A stretch of DNA of 64,000 nt from an uncultured Chloroflexota bacterium (GTDB taxonomy: Bacteria; Chloroflexota; Anaerolineae; Anaerolineales; Anaerolineaceae). The DNA is taken from positions 1-64,000 of the forward strand of contig CADACE010000021.1 in the NCBI GenBank assembly GCA_902786265.1. Reading direction: 5' to 3'. Below are positions 43,202 through 50,109 of the stretch, piece after piece; position 1 is the stretch's first letter, and every line of letters starts with the position of its first letter. The position numbers and the translations under genes were made by a program. A model generated the notes under the pieces. It had not been told where the DNA came from and did not search any database. It saw only the letters and a program-made list of their open reading frames with translations.

Positions 43202-43528
43202 AATCTGTATCCTTTATTTCAAACGGATAATAATCCGTTCCCCGTTATCCTATCACAGAAACCCGCTGAGAGGGTATCAAAAACGCTGATATTCCTTTCA
43301 AAAGCTATCAAAAAAGAGACTGTTTAAGTTGGGTTTGGATGGTGTTCGGTATTAATGGTAACTTGTAAAAGTAAATGCAAGTTATTATGATGTCTTCCTC
43401 TTCCGTGGCAGCGCAGAAGATTTTGAAAATGGCCATATTCCGGCTTGATTTGATTATAAAGCCGGGCTGTACCCGGCTTCAGTGCCTTTTTGCTCAGAAG
43501 GCTCGAACAAGCTCCTGTCTGCTCATGA
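43202..43528. other. Gene-free stretch
   Basis: No supported gene. Short frames on both strands lack ribosome binding sites and homology. One small hairpin (AAGCCGGG...CCCGGCTT, 43459-43481) may end leftward transcription of the gene at 43557. Confidence 0.4.
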
Positions 43529-43563
43529 TGTGTGACAAAAAGAACCGTCCCTGTTGTCACACA
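43529..43563. repeat. REP-like palindrome at the 3' end of the next gene
   Basis: TGTGTGACAA (43529-43538) / TTGTCACACA (43554-43563) enclosing AAGAACCGTCCC. The GGGACGGTTCTT core resembles small REP elements known in anaerobes. The stop codon of the gene at 43557 lies within the right arm. Confidence 0.6.
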
Positions 43564-44744
43564 AAATGTACACCATATCCGAAGCCGACCGGCGGAGAAT
43601 ACGGTCCTTCGACCCAGGGAAGCCTTGAGACGATCACTGACATTGGTATCTGGCCGGCTTCACACTGATCGATGAAATGATCGATCGTGAAGTGGTACCG
43701 GAAAAGTTCATCCAAAACCTTTTCCCTGCTTACCGTCAGATAGTCAACATCATATCCGTGATAATAATTTCCGTCCGTCAGAACCTTAAAGAATTTCTGT
43801 GCCTCCGGGTCATAATACGTAGGCGAATTGACGCCTGTGATGCCATGACTGCAGAATTCCGCGGCCTCGGCCTCTATCTGTTCTTCTGTGAAATACGCTC
43901 CGGCTTTTTGCAGACAGAACGATTCCAAGTCGATGATCTGGACGGGCTTCCCATTTTCGCTGTGTTTTTTCCCGAGGAGCCGGTCCATCGATTCGTTGTA
44001 ACGGCTCGGCAGTTCTCCTTTCAGGATATCCCAATTGCTGCTGAACAGTTCACCCTTACCTGTAAGAATATAGATATCCTTGCCATCGCTGCCCGCAGCA
44101 AGCAGATATCCGGAGAAATCGGCGGCTTCAAGAATTTTCTCTGAAGACGGCACTTTGATATAACGCAGGCCGATCCCGTTATCCGGAAATGCCAGTAAAC
44201 CATCTCCGGCGCGGATAAGATATAATGCGTATTCATTGTCCCTGAGAGGTAATATTCTCTGACGAAGATCTTCTATGGGATGATCCGGCCTTCCGGTTTC
44301 GTCCAGTCCGTCTGTAAACGGAGGTTCGAGTTCAATTCCTTTTTCTTTGAGAATATCTTCCAGCAGCGGTCTGTATCGGTTGTATTTGCTCCGCAAAGAC
44401 GAAAGCTTCTTTATCCAGCATTCCCTGCACCTGCCCGTGAATTGACGACGGGATTCAAAGAGCGTGATCGGCTTCCCGCAGTCACGGCAGGGAACCTGGA
44501 TCAGATGTTGCTCCTTTTCCCAGCAGTCCCGGCAATATTGTTTGTCTTCGTATACTTCAAACGCCCGTGGTTTCAGGTCACCTCTGTACTGAAAATACCG
44601 TCCGCACTTGCTGCAGCGAGACAACCGGAGATTATGAACCGGTATCATTTTTATGTGCGATTCGTAATACTTTTGGGAAACCTCGCGGAACGTCACATTC
44701 TCCAGTGCCTTTTTCTCACTGTCTGTGTATTTCTGATAGTCCAT
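43557..44744 (-). CDS. Zinc-ribbon protein of unknown function
   Basis: 395 residues from the ATG at 44744, which follows AGGAGG; a longer open frame upstream has no such site. Three CxxC pairs near the N-terminus, SRCSKCGRYF, YCRDCWEKE and PCRDCGKPITLF, plus GRCRECWIKK, form treble-clef or zinc-ribbon units. The middle is beta-rich (NEYALYLIRAGDGLLAFPDNGIGLRYI). The C-terminal third contains YYDPEAQKFFKVLTDGNYYHGYDVDYLTVSREKVLDELFRYHFTIDHFID. No catalytic pattern is seen. Cytoplasmic. The last residues (GVHFV) and the stop come from a REP-like palindrome, so the original end may have been longer. Confidence 0.7.
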   Translation of the reverse strand: MDYQKYTDSEKKALENVTFREVSQKYYESHIKMIPVHNLRLSRCSKCGRYFQYRGDLKPRAFEVYEDKQYCRDCWEKEQHLIQVPCRDCGKPITLFESRRQFTGRCRECWIKKLSSLRSKYNRYRPLLEDILKEKGIELEPPFTDGLDETGRPDHPIEDLRQRILPLRDNEYALYLIRAGDGLLAFPDNGIGLRYIKVPSSEKILEAADFSGYLLAAGSDGKDIYILTGKGELFSSNWDILKGELPSRYNESMDRLLGKKHSENGKPVQIIDLESFCLQKAGAYFTEEQIEAEAAEFCSHGITGVNSPTYYDPEAQKFFKVLTDGNYYHGYDVDYLTVSREKVLDELFRYHFTIDHFIDQCEAGQIPMSVIVSRLPWVEGPYSPPVGFGYGVHFV

Positions 44745-44925
44745 ATGAACCTCCTGAAAAAAACTGACGATCATTCCGATTTGTCTTTCTCTATTATATC
44801 GCGATATAAGGATGATTATATTTACGTACATGCAACACCTTTTCAGCATTCATTTTGCTGCTTGCTGCATTTACCTTTTCAATTTTTAAATATAGTTTGC
44901 GGCGTCATAAATATTCACGTTATAA

Positions 44926-44954
44926 TTGACAAATATTGATGTTCATGATAAAAA
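44926..44954 (+). promoter_or_regulatory. Promoter of the thrS leader
   Basis: TTGACA (44926-44931), 17-nt spacer, TAAAAA (44949-44954). The start would fall near 44961, right at the ribosome binding site of the leader peptide. Confidence 0.6.
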
Positions 44955-44976
44955 TATGAAGAAGGATTGTTTAATA

Positions 44977-45036
44977 ATGGCTTATGAACTTACCACTACC
45001 ACAACAGAAATGACCACATGGGGTGGTTTATTTTAG
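44977..45036 (+). CDS. thrS leader peptide (Thr-rich)
   Basis: A 19-codon ORF, MAYELTTTTTEMTTWGGLF, with GAAGGA ten bases before the ATG. Seven of its 19 codons are for threonine, five in a row (ACC ACT ACC ACA ACA) and two more (ACC ACA). It ends one base into the first strand of a pairing segment (45036-45048). This is what a threonine-sensing attenuation leader should look like: a ribosome short of charged tRNA-Thr would stall on the Thr run and change the fold of the RNA ahead of the terminator at 45073. The coded peptide itself probably has no function. Confidence 0.85.
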   Translation: MAYELTTTTTEMTTWGGLF

Positions 45037-45099
45037 TTGTGAGGTAAGATAAGCGAAAGAAAAACAGAAAAAACTGCCTCACTATGAGGCAGTTTTTTT
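44989..45099 (+). promoter_or_regulatory. Transcription attenuator of thrS
   Basis: Four segments. 1: CTTACC (44989-44994) and CACAAC (45000-45005), lying in the Thr codons. 2: GTTGTGAGGTAAG (45036-45048). 3: ACTGCCTCAC (45073-45082). 4: TGAGGCAGT (45085-45093) with T7. Pairing 1:2 (GTTGTG/CACAAC, GGTAAG/CTTACC) or 3:4 (9-bp perfect stem, loop CTA) allows termination. Pairing 2:3 (GTGAGG/CCTCAC) prevents the terminator. Stalling in segment 1 frees 2 to pair with 3 (read-through); completing the peptide covers 2 and lets 3:4 form (stop). The layout matches classical amino-acid operon attenuators. Confidence 0.82.
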
Positions 45100-45116
45100 A
45101 TCAAAGGAGTTTTTGG

Positions 45117-46925
45117 ATGGATAAAGAGGAGTATAAGGAATATTATTCGAGTGTCTACCGACATTCGCTGGCACACGTCCTGGCGGATGCGGTAATGGAA
45201 ATTTTCGGTAAAGAAAATGTTCAAATCGCCATCGGTCCGCAGATCGCTGACGGGTTTTATTATGACTTTCTGCTGCCGCGGAACCTGACTGCCGAAGATT
45301 ATCCGGTCATCGAAGCCAAAATGCATGAGATCCTCAAGCGCAAAGAGGATTGGCGGGTGCAGGAATACTCACGTCAGGATGCGCTGAATCTTTTTGCCGA
45401 CCAGAAATTTAAGGTGGAACTGATCAACGACCTGCCGGAAGACGCGAAAATCACCGTCTACTTCACCGGTGACAATTTCTGTGATCTCTGCCGCGGACCT
45501 CATATCAGCAACTCACAGGAACTCCTCGGCGCTGCTTTCCAGATCAAATCTGTCTCCGGCGCTTACTGGCGCGGTGATGAACACCGGGATCAGCTGCAGC
45601 GTATCTATGTTTACGCTTACGAGAACAAAAAGGATCTCGCCGAACATCTGAAGCTCATCAAAGAGGCTCAGGAACGCGACCACAAGAAACTCGGACCGCA
45701 GCTGGAACTGTTCATGTTCGATGAATCCGCTCCGGGAATGCCCTACTGGCTGCCGCGCGGCTGGAAGCTTTATAACGCCCTGCTGGATTACTGGCGCTCG
45801 GTCCATATTGAACATGACTATCAGGAGATATCTGCTCCGGTTATCAACAATAAACAATTATGGGTTACATCCGGCCACTGGGGACATTACCGCAACAATA
45901 TGTTCCTGGTCCCGGGTTACGAGACGGACGAGGAAGGCAAACGTGTTTATGACGACGAAAGCCCGAACACTTTCGCTGCCAAGCCGATGAACTGCCCGAA
46001 CTCCATCAATGTGTACCGCAAGACCTCCCGCTCCTATCGGGAACTGCCTTTCCGCATCAGCCAGGTGGACGTGATCCATCGTAAGGAAAAGTCCGGTGAA
46101 CTGAACGGTCTGTTCCGCGTGCAGGAATTCCGCCAGGATGACGCGCATATCTTCGTGACCGAAGACCAGATCGCTTCCGAAATCGGCGATATCATGTCCA
46201 TTGCCACGGAGCTTTACGATACCTTCGGTCTTACCTACCGTGTGGAACTTTCCACACGCCCGGATGATTACATGGGCGATATCGAGGTCTGGAACCAGGC
46301 GGAAGCCTCGCTGAAGAAGATCCTGGATAACACCTATGGCGAAGGCAATTATGAGATCAACGAAGGCGACGGCGCTTTCTACGGTCCGAAGATCGACCTG
46401 CAGATGAAGGACTGCCTGGGACGTGAATGGCAGATGGGTACGATCCAGCTGGACTTCCAGCTGCCGCTGAATTTTGACCTGAAGTATGTTGCCGCTGACG
46501 GCAGCTTCAAACGCCCGGTCATGATCCACCGTGCTATCTTCGGTTCCTTCGAACGGTTCATCGGGATCCTGATCGAGAACTTCAAGGGACAGTTCCCCTT
46601 CTGGTGCTCCCCGTATCAGGTTGGTATCGTGCCGATCATGCCGGCGCACAATGAGTATGGCAATGAGGTTTTGCATGTGCTCCGCAAGGCCGGTATCCGT
46701 GCGGAAATCGATGAATCTGACCGCAACATGCGCGATAAGATGAAGCAGTTCCATAATGCCCGCGACCCGTTTATCCTGATTCTGGGTGACAAAGAGATGG
46801 AAAACCGCACGGTCTCCATCACCGCCCGCGGCAATAAAAAGATGAATGATGTCCCGCTTGACGAATTCGTCGCCATGTGCCGCAAGCTGAACGAGGACCA
46901 TTCCCTCGAGCTGAATCTGGAATAA
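45117..46925 (+). CDS. thrS: Threonyl-tRNA synthetase, without TGS domain
   Basis: 602 residues. The editing domain comes first, with HSLAHVLADAV (HxxxH) and its second half CDLCRGPHI. The class II catalytic core follows: motif 1 in the VHIEHDYQEISAPVI region, the zinc/threonine-binding cysteine in AAKPMNCPNSINVY, motif 2 FRVQEFRQDDAHIFV, and motif 3 MIHRAIFGSFERFIGILIE. The anticodon-binding domain is at the end (GIVPIMPAHNEYG, HNARDPFILILGDKEMENRTVSI). The N-terminal TGS domain of most bacterial ThrRS is missing; the protein begins only 13 residues ahead of the HxxxH helix. The ATG at 45117 has AAGGAG; an upstream in-frame start at 45084 would lie in the terminator. Controlled by the leader described above. 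Confidence 0.97.
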   Translation: MDKEEYKEYYSSVYRHSLAHVLADAVMEIFGKENVQIAIGPQIADGFYYDFLLPRNLTAEDYPVIEAKMHEILKRKEDWRVQEYSRQDALNLFADQKFKVELINDLPEDAKITVYFTGDNFCDLCRGPHISNSQELLGAAFQIKSVSGAYWRGDEHRDQLQRIYVYAYENKKDLAEHLKLIKEAQERDHKKLGPQLELFMFDESAPGMPYWLPRGWKLYNALLDYWRSVHIEHDYQEISAPVINNKQLWVTSGHWGHYRNNMFLVPGYETDEEGKRVYDDESPNTFAAKPMNCPNSINVYRKTSRSYRELPFRISQVDVIHRKEKSGELNGLFRVQEFRQDDAHIFVTEDQIASEIGDIMSIATELYDTFGLTYRVELSTRPDDYMGDIEVWNQAEASLKKILDNTYGEGNYEINEGDGAFYGPKIDLQMKDCLGREWQMGTIQLDFQLPLNFDLKYVAADGSFKRPVMIHRAIFGSFERFIGILIENFKGQFPFWCSPYQVGIVPIMPAHNEYGNEVLHVLRKAGIRAEIDESDRNMRDKMKQFHNARDPFILILGDKEMENRTVSITARGNKKMNDVPLDEFVAMCRKLNEDHSLELNLE

Positions 46926-46952
46926 AGCTTACTGATACAGTAAATCTGACAG

Positions 46953-46984
46953 GAGGATATCCCAAAAGACGGATATCCTCTTTA
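46953..46984 (+). terminator. Terminator of thrS
   Basis: Perfect 9-bp stem GAGGATATC (46953-46961) / GATATCCTC (46972-46980), followed by TTTAT. Confidence 0.8.
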
Positions 46985-47092
46985 TATTCATATAAAGAAT
47001 CTTTACAAATATATAATAATTATAGTATAAATATTATTATTGAATTAAAATGACGTACAAATACCGATAATATAATATTTATGGAGGAAAAG

Positions 47093-47356
47093 ATGGGACA
47101 GGCTATGGTGAATTTCCGTATGGATCCAATTCTTAAACGAGATATGGAGCAAACTTGTAAAAATATGGGCTTGACTATGACTGCAGCTTTTACTATGTTT
47201 GCGGTTAAAGTAACGAGGGAACAAAGAATTCCATTTGAAATTGTGGGTGATCCCTTTTACAGCGAACAAAATATGAACCGGCTTCGCAAATCAATAGAAG
47301 ATGTAAATTCAGGAAAAACAACTTTGAAGGAACATGATTTGATTGAGGCCGAGTAA
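47093..47356 (+). CDS. RelB/DinJ-family antitoxin
   Basis: 87 residues. QAMVNFRMDPILKRDMEQTCKNMGLTMTAAFTMFAVKVTREQRIPFEI is the ribbon-helix-helix domain typical of RelB/DinJ; the C-terminal part (NMNRLRKSIEDVNSGKTTLKEHDLIE) should bind the toxin. An upstream in-frame ATG (47081) overlaps the ribosome binding site GGAGG, so the ATG at 47093 is the likely start. TATAAT (47071-47076) would place the RNA start very close. Its stop overlaps the toxin ATG by one base. DinJ-type antitoxins usually pair with YafQ; here the partner is YoeB-like. Confidence 0.9.
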   Translation: MGQAMVNFRMDPILKRDMEQTCKNMGLTMTAAFTMFAVKVTREQRIPFEIVGDPFYSEQNMNRLRKSIEDVNSGKTTLKEHDLIEAE

Positions 47357-47619
47357 TGAAAAAGCTCTGGTCTGATGAAGCTTGGGAAGAATACCTTCAC
47401 TGGCAGATGCAGGATTCAAAAACATTGAAGCGAATCAATAAACTCTTGAAAGATATTGAAAGAAATGGTTATAACTCGATTGGAAAACCTGAACCGCTGA
47501 AGCATGATCTTTCTGGTTATTGGAGTGTTCGAATTGATGATAAAAACCGGATTGTTTTTCGAATCAAAAATGATGTTTTGGAAATCTGGCAGTGTGGTTC
47601 GCATTACAAAGACAGATAA
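47356..47619 (+). CDS. yoeB: YoeB/Txe-family mRNA interferase toxin
   Basis: 87 residues. The family pattern is nearly complete: WSDEAWEEYLHWQMQDSKTLKRINKLLKDIERNGYNSIGKPEPLKHDLSGYWS is the recognisable stretch (quoted here only as landmarks WEEYLHWQ, GKPEPLKHDLSG and RIDDKNRIVFRI), ending WQCGSHYKDR. YoeB cleaves mRNA in the ribosomal A site; the general base Glu (in GKPEPLK), Arg in RIDDKNRIV and the C-terminal His-Tyr are present, so it should be active. Expressed from the antitoxin promoter with a one-base overlap. Confidence 0.93.
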   Translation: MKKLWSDEAWEEYLHWQMQDSKTLKRINKLLKDIERNGYNSIGKPEPLKHDLSGYWSVRIDDKNRIVFRIKNDVLEIWQCGSHYKDR

Positions 47620-47719
47620 ACATTCATTCTCACTTAAGGTTCTTATTATTGATTGATATAACACAAGTCAAAGGGTCCTGTTCAGGCACCTGATTTTGAA
47701 AACATCGGATTCTTATAAA

Positions 47720-47782
47720 GAGACGCCGGAACCTGTTCTCCTGACTCAATTTTGAGTCAGCGAAAACAGGTCCCGGTGTCTC
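47720..47782. repeat. 63-nt palindromic element (copy 2)
   Basis: Arms GAGACGCCGGAACCTGTTCTC and its near-complement pair over about 29 positions with four or five mismatches, closing on TGACTCAAttTTGAGTCA. It could end transcription from either side, but its length and similarity to 29375-29439 suggest a mobile-type palindrome. Confidence 0.75.
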
Positions 47783-47806
47783 TTGTACGTTCAGGCTGCG
47801 AATCGA

Positions 47807-47868
47807 TGGATACAGGGTACAGCGGTTGTCTGTTCCTATACCCTATACCCTATTATCTCCTGATACCT
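47807..47868. repeat. Short heptamer repeat array (locus 6)
   Basis: GGATACA/GGGTACA followed by TTCCTAT, ACCCTAT, ACCCTAT and related units in 7-nt phase. The two halves are inverted. The array reaches the stop codon of the gene at 47867. Confidence 0.6.
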
Positions 47869-48568
47869 ACTCAATATCATCCAGCGGGAGTTTATCGGTG
47901 ATCTCATCGATGAACTCGGGGGAGAGGCGGTCGTTTTTCGCGTAATCGCGGATGGTTTCCTTCAGCTTCCCGAGCGGGATGGTATCATACTTGAAATTCT
48001 GTCCCTCAAGGATCTTCGTCTGCGGGTTGATGAACACCAGCAGCGGATGGATCTTATCTTCCGGGAAATCAATTTCTTTGGAGATGAAGTAATCACGGAC
48101 AGCGGCCAGGCTGGCTGCGCAATCCTGTTCGGGACGTCCGATGGATTCCTGCCCGAAGAGCTTCATCAAGAAATTGGCCTTTTTCTGGGTCCAGCGCTGC
48201 TTGGTTTCATCATAGCCGATCTCGCCGCCCTGGAAGTAAGGCATGAGGATGAAGGTACCGGCGGTTCCAACCAGCAGATGGTCAACCGGATCCATGTAGT
48301 GGTAAATCGAGAAATTGTCGCTCAGTCCCTTGAGCTTGACGTTGAAGATAGCGTCATTGCTCGGTTCACGCCCCCATTTGGAGGTGAAAGAGATGGAGAC
48401 CTGGGAAAGGACAAACCCCAGGATCAGCGCGATGAAAGAAAGCGTGATGTATTTTGGGGAAAAGGCGGCAACCGCGCCGGCGATCAGAATGGCAAAAGCG
48501 GCAATGGTTGTCCATTTTGCGATATTCTTATTCTTTTTCTTCTTTGCTTCATTGGTGTAAATATACAT
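47867..48568 (-). CDS. Membrane-anchored NERD-like domain protein
   Basis: 233 residues. Two N-terminal helices (about 18-37 and 41-60) form a hairpin. The cytoplasmic domain has DHLLVGTAGTFILMPYFQGGEIGYD and DFPEDKIHPLLVFINPQTKI, which match the NERD (nuclease-related) pattern in which DHxxVGxxGxFxLxxK begins a PD-(D/E)xK-like fold. The usual catalytic E-x-K is replaced (MPYFQGG), so nuclease activity is doubtful. GGAG precedes the ATG. It follows plsX by 17 nt and is probably co-transcribed. Confidence 0.65.
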   Translation of the reverse strand: MYIYTNEAKKKKNKNIAKWTTIAAFAILIAGAVAAFSPKYITLSFIALILGFVLSQVSISFTSKWGREPSNDAIFNVKLKGLSDNFSIYHYMDPVDHLLVGTAGTFILMPYFQGGEIGYDETKQRWTQKKANFLMKLFGQESIGRPEQDCAASLAAVRDYFISKEIDFPEDKIHPLLVFINPQTKILEGQNFKYDTIPLGKLKETIRDYAKNDRLSPEFIDEITDKLPLDDIE

Positions 48569-48585
48569 CAGGTTCTCCTTTTGAT

Positions 48586-49584
48586 TTATGATAATTGAGT
48601 TTGGATAGCATCGCGGATGAGGGAAATCAGATCCATATCCGCTGCGGTTTTCGCGAGCTTCATACCGTTGATCAGCGCGGTGCTGTTTGAACCGCCATGA
48701 CCGACGAAAGACAGTCCGTCAACACCGAGCAGAGGTGCGGCGCCGACAGCGTTCGGATCCAATTTCGCTTTGAGTTCATTAAAAATCGGTTTTCCGAACA
48801 ATCCCGATAATTTTCCGCGGAATGATCCGTATATGCCCTCTTTCAAAATGCCGGACATCATTTTTGCGGTCGCTTCTGAAGCTTTCAGGAAGACATTCCC
48901 GGAAAAGCCATCGGTAACGACTACGTCTGCCTTTCCCGCAAGCACGTCTTTGGCTTCCACATTGCCGATGAAGTTGATCTTGCCGGTTTTTTCCAGCAGA
49001 GCATAAGTACTTTTTGCCAGCTCGTTGCCTTTACCCGGTTCAGAACCATTATTCAGCAGACCAACCTTCGGGTTTTTGATCCCGCGCATTTTTTCGGCGT
49101 AAACTGTACCCATAATGGCAAACTGCTGCAGATATTCCGGGCGGCAGTCAGCATTGGCGCCGATATCAAGAAGAATGGTGTGTCCGTCTTTAGTAGGGAA
49201 AAATGTGGTCAGTGCGGCACGTGCGACTCCTTTGATCCGGCCCAGGGTACGAAGGCTGTTGAAATTGGCCGCACCGGTACTTCCGGCTGTAATGAAGGCA
49301 TTTGCGCTGCCAGCTTTGACCAGTTTCAGTCCGACAGACATGGAATTGTCCGGTTTTGCCCTTGTGGCTTCAACAGGATGTTCACCCATCTCCAATACGT
49401 GTTCCGCATGGACGATTTCTATCGGAAGCCCGGCAAAATCACTTTCGGAACAGTGTTGGAAAATTATATCTTTATTTCCGACAAAATAAACTTTTTCGCC
49501 GGTTTGTTTCGTAAATTCGATTGCAGCGGCGATTTCCGGTACCGGATGGTCATCACTGCCCATGGCGTCTAAAACGATCGGCAT
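48586..49584 (-). CDS. plsX: Phosphate acyltransferase PlsX
   Basis: 332 residues, first step of phosphatidic acid synthesis with PlsY: converts acyl-ACP and phosphate to acyl-phosphate. Landmarks: MPIVLDAMGSDDHP at the start, SMSVGLKLVKAGSANAFITAGSTGA, LLDIGANADCRPEYLQQFA, NGSEPGKGNELAKSTYALL and DVVVTDGFSGNVFLKASEA. Full length for the family, a peripheral membrane enzyme. AGGAG precedes the ATG. Usually next to rpmF, fabD or acpP, none of which is here; instead tRNA genes lie upstream. Confidence 0.96.
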   Translation of the reverse strand: MPIVLDAMGSDDHPVPEIAAAIEFTKQTGEKVYFVGNKDIIFQHCSESDFAGLPIEIVHAEHVLEMGEHPVEATRAKPDNSMSVGLKLVKAGSANAFITAGSTGAANFNSLRTLGRIKGVARAALTTFFPTKDGHTILLDIGANADCRPEYLQQFAIMGTVYAEKMRGIKNPKVGLLNNGSEPGKGNELAKSTYALLEKTGKINFIGNVEAKDVLAGKADVVVTDGFSGNVFLKASEATAKMMSGILKEGIYGSFRGKLSGLFGKPIFNELKAKLDPNAVGAAPLLGVDGLSFVGHGGSNSTALINGMKLAKTAADMDLISLIRDAIQTQLS

Positions 49585-49680
49585 GTTTTACTCCTCAATA
49601 TAAACATAAATAACCTTTATAATTATACGCCTTAAACCGGTCTGAAGGGGGAAAGGTGAAGGTAATTCGAAATTAAAAAT

Positions 49681-49705
49681 AAAAAACCCCTCTTCCTGAG
49701 GGATT
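49681..49705 (-). terminator. Terminator of the tRNA transcript
   Basis: On the minus strand AATCCCTC/GAGGGGTT (one G-U pair) is followed by TTTTTT and more T's, just after tRNA-Cys. Confidence 0.85.
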
Positions 49706-49710
49706 TTCTG

Positions 49711-49781
49711 AGGCGACGATCGGATTTGAACCGATGATGAGGGTTTTGCAGACCCTTGCCTTGCCACTTGGCCACGTCGCC
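49711..49781 (-). tRNA. tRNA-Cys (anticodon GCA)
   Basis: 71 nt. Acceptor GGCGACG/CGTCGCC, anticodon stem AGGGT/ACCCT with loop CTGCAAA (anticodon GCA), T arm with GGTTCAAATC. The CCA end is not encoded. Confidence 0.95.
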
Positions 49782-49813
49782 ATAAAGGAGGTAATTTGCC
49801 TTATAAAAAAAAG

Positions 49814-49886
49814 AGCGGGCAGCGAGACTCGAACTCGCGACCTTCTCCTTGGCAAGGAGGTGTTCTACCAACTGAACTATACCCGC
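49814..49886 (-). tRNA. tRNA-Gly (anticodon GCC)
   Basis: 73 nt. Acceptor GCGGGTA/TGCCCGC, D arm with AGTTGGTA, anticodon stem CTCC/GGAG with loop TTGCCAA (anticodon GCC), T loop TTCGAGT. CCA not encoded. It lies 32 nt upstream of tRNA-Cys on the same transcript. Confidence 0.95.
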
Positions 49887-49936
49887 GTACTCTCTTTTTT
49901 GTTGATTTTAAGCTCTCTTTGTCATCAACATTGGTA

Positions 49937-49964
49937 ATTATACAGCCTTCTTTGATTCTGTCAA
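49937..49964 (-). promoter_or_regulatory. Promoter of tRNA-Gly/tRNA-Cys
   Basis: Reading leftwards: TTGACA (49964-49959), 16-nt spacer, TATAAT (49942-49937). Both boxes match the sigma-70 consensus completely. Confidence 0.9.
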
Positions 49965-50109
49965 GCAATTTGTAAAAATTCATTATTTTTGTTTTTCTTC
50001 GTTTTTTCTGGGTATATTTTTGATATCAATCAGTTTAAACAGCCAACAGACTCTATTGAAAAGCGAAAGCATAAATGATATAATTTAATACAGAAGAGGA
50101 AGATAAAAT

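Noticed and set aside
44977..45099. T-box riboswitch ahead of thrS
   Set aside because: GGGGTGG near 45020 resembles the T-box antiterminator word, but it is not followed by the rest of the motif. The whole leader is only about 150 nt, no specifier stem is visible, and the Thr-rich ORF explains the layout better.
45858..46901. 347-codon minus-strand frame
   Set aside because: Antisense shadow of thrS.
49632..49937. Small frames on both strands around 49632-49937
   Set aside because: They read through the tRNA-Gly and tRNA-Cys genes.
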